DNA of 10,679 bases, taken from NCBI GenBank assembly GCA_903828035.1, contig CAIKKV010000260.1, forward strand, positions 1 to 10,679, given 5' to 3'. Each line of letters opens with the position of its first letter. Position 1 is the first letter of the stretch. This DNA comes from an uncultured bacterium (GTDB taxonomy: Bacteria > Verrucomicrobiota > Kiritimatiellia > CAIKKV01). A program made the position numbers and the translations under genes. The notes beneath the pieces were generated by a model. The model did not search any database. It worked only from the letters and a program-made list of their open reading frames with translations, and was not told the DNA's origin. Shown in pieces: positions 6,845 to 10,679 of the stretch.

Positions 6845-7750
6845 GTGCAACTCAAATGGCTCGGGATGGCGGCGCTGGCCGCCCCTTTGTGGATTCATGC
6901 GGCGGAGCCTCCGGCGGGCGTGGCGATCGTTCATCCGGGGGATGGCGCCGTGATGGTGTACGTTCCCTCCGGCCCGTTTGTCATGGGGCTCGACTCCTCC
7001 GAGGCGGAGGCCGTCGCCAGGGCGCTGGGCGCCCGGGGGGCGGACGAGCTGTGGATGTGGGAATGCTATCCGAAGCGAACCGTGACGGTGCCGGGCTACT
7101 TCATCGATCGCACCGAAACGACGGTGGCGCAATGGCAGCGTTTTGTCCAGTCAACCGGCTTCACGGGAACGCCGGCCGAGGTCTCCCGCCACTTCGGCAA
7201 ATCCGGGGAGGGGATGTTCCCGGCCGGGGAGATCGCGCAGGAGGACGCCCGGGCCTATGCCGCCTGGGCGGGGAAGTCGCTTCCCACGGACGAGCAATGG
7301 GAGAAGGCGTGCCGGGGGACCGACGGCCGGCTCTGGCCCTGGGGCAATACCCCGCCCACCCCGGAACTGGCCAATCTCGGCCCGCACACAAAGGCGCGCA
7401 CGTATGACAGGGTGGGCAGCCACCCCAAGGGGAGCTCCCCGTACGGGTGCCTCGACATGATCGGCAACCAGTATGAATGGACCGAGGGGCGTGTGACCCC
7501 GTATCCCGGCAACCCGGAAGCCGCCCGGATGGAGCCGTATCATAGCGCCAGCAACCGCTGCGTGCGGGGCGGCTCGTTTTATCACGGGATCACGAGCGGG
7601 TATGCGTGCAAGCGCATGGGGTTCGAAAACGACAGCACCTATTACCACCTGGGGTTCCGGTGCGTCTGGAGCCCGGCTCCGGGCTGGTTTTCCAGCCCGG
7701 AGTTTGAGAAAGCGCGTCAAGCCGCGGAATCTAGTCGACCTTGGGATTGA
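6845..7750 (+). CDS. Exported SUMF1/FGE-sulfatase-domain protein, catalytic cysteines absent
   Basis: A 301-residue secreted protein with the formylglycine-generating-enzyme fold (PF03781). Residues 1-20 form a signal peptide (LAAPLWIHAA-E). The domain follows: MVYVPSGPFVMG (37-48), DRTETTVAQWQRFV (88-101), AWAGKSLPTDEQWEKACRG (140-158), LWPWGN (163-168), GNQYEWTEG (207-215), RGGSF (241-245) and LGFRCV (269-274). True formylglycine-generating enzymes carry two cysteines just after the GGS motif. Here that segment reads SFYHGITSGYAC, so neither aligns with cysteine. It is therefore unlikely to activate sulfatases and may be a binding or structural member, or a different oxidase-like member. 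The GTG at 6845 is chosen because GGAGG (6835-6839) lies five bases upstream; an in-frame GTG at 6839 overlaps that site. No convincing promoter is seen. Its 3' end overlaps the convergent rubrerythrin gene by 20 bp. Confidence 0.85.
   Translation: MQLKWLGMAALAAPLWIHAAEPPAGVAIVHPGDGAVMVYVPSGPFVMGLDSSEAEAVARALGARGADELWMWECYPKRTVTVPGYFIDRTETTVAQWQRFVQSTGFTGTPAEVSRHFGKSGEGMFPAGEIAQEDARAYAAWAGKSLPTDEQWEKACRGTDGRLWPWGNTPPTPELANLGPHTKARTYDRVGSHPKGSSPYGCLDMIGNQYEWTEGRVTPYPGNPEAARMEPYHSASNRCVRGGSFYHGITSGYACKRMGFENDSTYYHLGFRCVWSPAPGWFSSPEFEKARQAAESSRPWD
7677..7702. terminator. Perfect 11-bp stem-loop at the convergent gene ends
   Basis: CTCCGGGCTGG (7677-7687), a TTTT loop (7688-7691) and CCAGCCCGGAG (7692-7702) make a perfect GC-rich hairpin. 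It lies within the last 75 bases of the SUMF1-fold gene and 29 bases past the rubrerythrin stop. On the plus strand only three T follow, and on the minus strand no T run follows, so this is not a textbook intrinsic terminator. It could end or protect the rubrerythrin transcript, or be bidirectional. The hairpin is certain; its function is inferred. Confidence 0.45.
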
Positions 7751-8267
7751 CCTCGAAATAGGCCTTGGCGTGTCCGCAAACCGGGCACTTCTCCGGCGCC
7801 TTGGCGCCTTCGAAGATAAATCCGCATTCCCGGCAATGCCAGGCCACCTTGGCGGGCTTCTGGAAGACGGCGCCGGTTTCAACGTTCTTGAGGAGCAGCT
7901 GGTAACGCTCCTGGTGGCCCTTTTCGATCTTGCCGATCCACTCGAAAACGCGGGCGATATCCTCGAAGCCTTCTTCCCGGGCTTCTTTCGCCATCCGGGG
8001 GTACATGTCGGTCCATTCCCCGCCTTCGCCCGCCGCGGCCGCCTTGAGATTGGCGAGCGTGTCGCCGATGCCCGAAAGGGCTTTCAGGTGCAGCTTCGCG
8101 TGTTCCTTTTCCTCATCGGCCGTTTTCAGGAAAATTTCGGCAATCTGCTCGAACCCTTCCTTTTTGGCCGTGGAGGCGAAGAAGGTGTATTTGTTTCGCG
8201 CCTGCGATTCGCCCGCGAACGACTCCCACAGGTTCTTCTCAGTCTTCGATCCCTTGAGTTCAGCCAT
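7731..8267 (-). CDS. rbr: Rubrerythrin (NADH peroxidase-type di-iron protein)
   Basis: A cytoplasmic protein of 178 residues that reduces hydrogen peroxide, mostly in anaerobes and microaerophiles. The ferritin-like four-helix domain (about 1-130) carries the expected di-iron ligands: E20 in FAGESQARNKY, E53 and H56 in DEEKEH, glutamates near 95-98 in RMAKEAREEG, and E115 with H118 in GKIEKGH. The C-terminal rubredoxin domain has the two iron-binding pairs, C145/C148 (CRECG) and C161/C164 (CPVCG). All key residues appear present, so it should be functional. AAGGAG (8279-8274) lies six bases before the ATG. It stands alone, divergent from the mannosidase gene and convergent with the SUMF1-fold gene. 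No rubredoxin or superoxide reductase gene is adjacent. Confidence 0.96.
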   Translation of the reverse strand: MAELKGSKTEKNLWESFAGESQARNKYTFFASTAKKEGFEQIAEIFLKTADEEKEHAKLHLKALSGIGDTLANLKAAAAGEGGEWTDMYPRMAKEAREEGFEDIARVFEWIGKIEKGHQERYQLLLKNVETGAVFQKPAKVAWHCRECGFIFEGAKAPEKCPVCGHAKAYFEVNPKVD

Positions 8268-8287
8268 GATAGTCTCCTTGTTACGTT

Positions 8288-8317
8288 AAAGCGCATCTTA
8301 GCAGGATAACACGCTTT
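8288..8317 (-). promoter_or_regulatory. Possible promoter/operator region of rubrerythrin
   Basis: On the minus strand a -10-like TAAGAT lies at 8300-8295. It is enclosed by an inverted repeat, AAAGCG (8288-8293) and CGCTTT (8312-8317). No good -35 box is found at the proper distance. The repeat could be an operator of a peroxide or redox regulator, but the arms match no motif I can name with certainty. Confidence 0.25.
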
Positions 8318-8333
8318 GGCCAGTAAAAAGGCG

Positions 8334-8362
8334 TTGCATATTGAGCCCTGCCTTGCCATCAT
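8334..8362 (+). promoter_or_regulatory. Weak promoter candidate for the GH38 mannosidase
   Basis: TTGCAT (8334-8339) and CATCAT (8357-8362) are separated by 17 bp. Each matches the -35 or -10 consensus at four or five positions. A start near 8369 would give a short leader of about 20 nt containing the ribosome-binding site GAGGAG (8377-8382). The 122-bp gap between the divergent rubrerythrin and mannosidase genes must contain promoters for both, if each is expressed separately. Confidence 0.28.
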
Positions 8363-8389
8363 CGGGTCTTTATTCCGAGGAGAGTGGAC

Positions 8390-10679
8390 ATGGCGTTGAA
8401 TTCCGAATGGCGGATGAAAATCGAGCAGTGGCGGGATGCCATTGGCCGCATGGTTTATGTCAAATTGGCGGACACGCCCCTGGCGGGTTTTAAAACACAC
8501 CGGCAGCTGGCGCCCGCAGAGGCGATGGCGTCCGCCTTCGCCCGGATGCCGGCGGGAAAGCCGTGGGGCTCCAAATGGGAATATGCCTGGCTGCGCACGG
8601 AGGTGGTCCTGCCGCCTTTGGCCAAGGGGCGGCGGATCGTGTTCCGGTGCGGTCAGCCGGGAGCGTTCACCGTCGACCCCGGCGGGGAAGGCCGGTTTAT
8701 CATCAACGGCCGCGAAGGCGGCGCGTGCGATTGGGCGCACCCCGAAGTGCTCCTGGCGGAAAAGGGCGTCGTCGGCAAGGCCTATGATGTCCTGGTCGAA
8801 ATGTATGCGGGCCACGGGCCCACACCCTGCGGCCAGGGCCCCGTGCTGGACGAAGAGTCCGGCGTCCCCGAGCCGGCTGAGCACCAGCGAACCATCCCGA
8901 CGGCCTCCTTTGGCATCTGGGAGGAGGAGGCCTTCCAAGCTTGGATCGACCTGCAGACGTTGCTGGAAGTCCGGGACAATGTCGACGCCGACAGCCTCCG
9001 TGTCTCCAAAATCGACGAAGCCCTCCGCGATTTCTGCGTGGCGTTCGACCCCGAGCTTCCGGCCGACGCCCGGATCAGGGCCCTCCGCCAGGCGCGTCCC
9101 GTGCTGGCTCCCGCCCTGGCCTGCAAGAACGGGTCCACGGCGCCCGAGTTTACCTGCTTCGGCCATTCCCATATCGATGTGGCCTGGCTCTGGCCCCTGG
9201 CTGAAACGGAGCGCAAATGCGCCCGCACCTTCGGCGCCCAGATGGCGCTGCTCGACCAGTATCCCGAGTTCGTCTTCTTCCAGAGCCAGCCCCATCTCTA
9301 CCGGATGACCCAGCGCCTTTATCCCGAGCTGTACGCCCGCATCAAGAAGGCGGTCAAGGCGGGCCGCTGGCTGCCGGATGGCGGCATGTGGGTGGAGTGC
9401 GACACCAACGTGGCGGGCGGCGAAGCCATGATCCGCCAGTTCATCCACGGGAAGCGGTTCTTCAAGGAGGAGTTCGACGTCACGAGCGAGCTCATGTGGC
9501 TGCCCGATGTGTTCGGCTACTCCGGCGCGCTCCCGCAGATCATGGCCGGGTGCGGGATCCGGTATTTCTCCACGCAGAAGATCTCCTGGAACTACAACAG
9601 CGAACTGCCTCTGAAGGTTCAGACCTTCTGGTGGGAGGGGATCGACGGCACCCGCGTGTTCACGCACCTGCACCAGGATTACAATTCGCCGACCAACCCC
9701 GCCACCCTGATCAAGCGGTGGCGCGAGCGGTTCCAGAAGGACAACATCGACGCGCGGCTGGTTCCCTTCGGCTGGGGGGACGGCGGGGGCGGGCCGACCC
9801 GGCAGCACCTCGAGTACCTCCGCCGCCAGCGCGACCTGGAAGGGGCGCCCCGGTGCCGGATCGCCGGCCCCCGCGCCTTTTTCGAAGACGAGCTCAAAAA
9901 GGGGCGGACTTTCCCCGTCTTCGTGGGGGAGCTCTATTTCCAGGCCCACCGCGGCACCTACACCTCGCAGGCCCGCACCAAGCGGGGCAACCGCAAGTGC
10001 GAGCTGGCGTTGAGGGAGATGGAGCTGTGGGGCGTGGCCGCCTCGGCGCTGGCCGGGAAGGCGTATCCGCTGGCCGCGGCCGACGAGCTTTGGAAGAGCG
10101 TGCTGCTGAACCAGTTTCACGATATCCTGCCCGGCTCCTCCATCCACCGGGTTTACGAGGAAGCCGAGGCCCTTCATCAGCAGGTCCTGCGGGAAGCGGC
10201 CCGGGAAACCGAATCCGCCCAGCAGGTTCTCGCCAAGCCGGACCCCCTGGCCGTGACCGTGTTCAACTCGCTGTCGTGGAGCCGCCCGGTTCTCGTCCCG
10301 CTTCCCAGGGGATTCGAAGGCGCCGCGTCCGACGGGAAGCCCCTTTCCGTTCAGGCCATTGGCCGGCAGCGGTACGCCGAAGTGGCGGTCCCGGCCTGCG
10401 GCTGGACGAGCCTGTCCGCGGCCCCGGCCGCGGCCCCGGCGCCGGGCGGGCCCAGGGCCACGGCCCGCCTGCTGGAAAACGAGCTCATCCGCGCCACGTT
10501 CAATGAATACGGGGAGATCGTCAGCCTGCTCGATCTGGAGACCGGAGCCGAGCTGGCCGCCGCGCCGCTCAACAAGTTCCGGCTGTTCAAGGATGTGCCA
10601 CGCTCCTACGACGCCTTGGACATCGATTCCAATTACGAGCTGTTCGAAGTCCCCCTGGAGGGCAAGGCCACGGTCGAGG
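8390..10679 (+). CDS. Alpha-mannosidase, glycoside hydrolase family 38 (3'-partial)
   Basis: A zinc-dependent retaining glycosidase that removes alpha-linked mannose; 763 residues are in the window and the frame stays open to the edge. The N-terminal region (about 1-250) resembles the Ig/jelly-roll-like domain of bacterial and lysosomal/cytosolic-type GH38 enzymes. The catalytic domain opens with GHSHIDVAWLW (258-268), supplying zinc ligands H261 and D263. The probable nucleophile is D373 in WLPDVFGYSGALPQ, and H577 in LNQFHDILPGSSI is the other expected zinc ligand. The mid helical domain ends before an Ala/Pro-rich linker (about 676-686), and a beta domain begins with LENELIRATFNEYG. No signal peptide is present, so it acts in the cytoplasm, probably on imported oligosaccharides. 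The ATG at 8390 follows GAGGAG (8377-8382). Full members are about 1000 residues, so roughly a quarter is missing. Confidence 0.93.
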   Translation, partial: MALNSEWRMKIEQWRDAIGRMVYVKLADTPLAGFKTHRQLAPAEAMASAFARMPAGKPWGSKWEYAWLRTEVVLPPLAKGRRIVFRCGQPGAFTVDPGGEGRFIINGREGGACDWAHPEVLLAEKGVVGKAYDVLVEMYAGHGPTPCGQGPVLDEESGVPEPAEHQRTIPTASFGIWEEEAFQAWIDLQTLLEVRDNVDADSLRVSKIDEALRDFCVAFDPELPADARIRALRQARPVLAPALACKNGSTAPEFTCFGHSHIDVAWLWPLAETERKCARTFGAQMALLDQYPEFVFFQSQPHLYRMTQRLYPELYARIKKAVKAGRWLPDGGMWVECDTNVAGGEAMIRQFIHGKRFFKEEFDVTSELMWLPDVFGYSGALPQIMAGCGIRYFSTQKISWNYNSELPLKVQTFWWEGIDGTRVFTHLHQDYNSPTNPATLIKRWRERFQKDNIDARLVPFGWGDGGGGPTRQHLEYLRRQRDLEGAPRCRIAGPRAFFEDELKKGRTFPVFVGELYFQAHRGTYTSQARTKRGNRKCELALREMELWGVAASALAGKAYPLAAADELWKSVLLNQFHDILPGSSIHRVYEEAEALHQQVLREAARETESAQQVLAKPDPLAVTVFNSLSWSRPVLVPLPRGFEGAASDGKPLSVQAIGRQRYAEVAVPACGWTSLSAAPAAAPAPGGPRATARLLENELIRATFNEYGEIVSLLDLETGAELAAAPLNKFRLFKDVPRSYDALDIDSNYELFEVPLEGKATVE
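10416..10439 (+). repeat. Tandem 12-bp repeat encoding an Ala/Pro linker in the mannosidase
   Basis: The unit CCGCGGCCCCGG occurs twice in direct tandem. Being 12 bp it keeps the reading frame and encodes an AAPA-type stretch between the helical and beta domains of the GH38 enzyme. Gain or loss of units would change the linker length by four residues without a frameshift. Confidence 0.7.

Noticed and set aside
6845..7750. Annotation as a true formylglycine-generating enzyme activating sulfatases
   Set aside because: The two catalytic cysteine positions after the GGS motif are occupied by other residues, and no sulfatase gene is in the window.
8126..10177. A 683-codon open frame on the minus strand opposite the mannosidase and rubrerythrin genes
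   Set aside because: It is antisense to a well-supported GH38 gene and overlaps rubrerythrin in another frame. Its composition is low-complexity and rich in Arg, Gly, Pro and His with no domain, as expected of a GC-rich shadow frame.
9217..10506. A 429-codon plus-strand open frame inside the mannosidase gene
   Set aside because: The mannosidase frame continues without interruption through this stretch and carries the catalytic motifs. The alternative is an Arg/Pro-rich shadow.

Overview
GC-rich bacterial DNA (about 60% or more by eye), densely packed with metabolic and transport genes. There are no RNA genes, insertion sequences, CRISPR arrays or phage genes that I can see. The gene mix is a sulfate importer with an Rrf2 regulator, an exported sulfatase-modifying-factor-fold protein, rubrerythrin and a cytoplasmic GH38 alpha-mannosidase. 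This would suit an anaerobic or microaerophilic glycan degrader, possibly in the Planctomycetota-Verrucomicrobiota-Kiritimatiellota group. That placement is inference from gene content only.

Layout. (1) Positions 1-169 hold a promoter region with a C8 tract between the -35 and -10 boxes and a GntR-like palindrome over the -10. It appears to drive a two-gene plus-strand operon: an MFS transporter (170-1492) and an amidohydrolase-2 family metal-dependent hydrolase (1489-2535). (2) Convergent to it is a five-gene minus-strand operon read from about 6738 down to 2556: Rrf2 regulator, periplasmic sulfate-binding protein, permeases CysT and CysW, and ATPase CysA. Every junction overlaps by 4-14 bp. 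A 23-bp imperfect palindrome sits at the predicted start of transcription and overlaps the regulator's start codon. (3) A secreted SUMF1/FGE-fold protein (6845-7750, plus strand) lacks the catalytic cysteines of formylglycine-generating enzyme. (4) A rubrerythrin gene (7731-8267, minus) converges with it, and their ends overlap by 20 bp beside a perfect 11-bp hairpin. (5) A GH38 alpha-mannosidase (8390 to the window end, plus) is cut off by the window edge.

How the parts work together. The sulfate operon is a complete ABC importer (binding protein, two permeases, one ATPase) with its own probable autorepressor. The regulator has a cysteine cluster that could hold an Fe-S cluster, so sulfate uptake may respond to cysteine, Fe-S or redox state. 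The transporter-hydrolase pair looks like a small catabolic operon for an unknown lactone, carboxylate or related compound. The remaining three genes are probably separate transcription units. I see no clearly novel multigene system. The most interesting details are regulatory: the Rrf2 operator, the C-tract promoter and the convergent hairpin. The SUMF1-fold protein without catalytic cysteines also merits attention.
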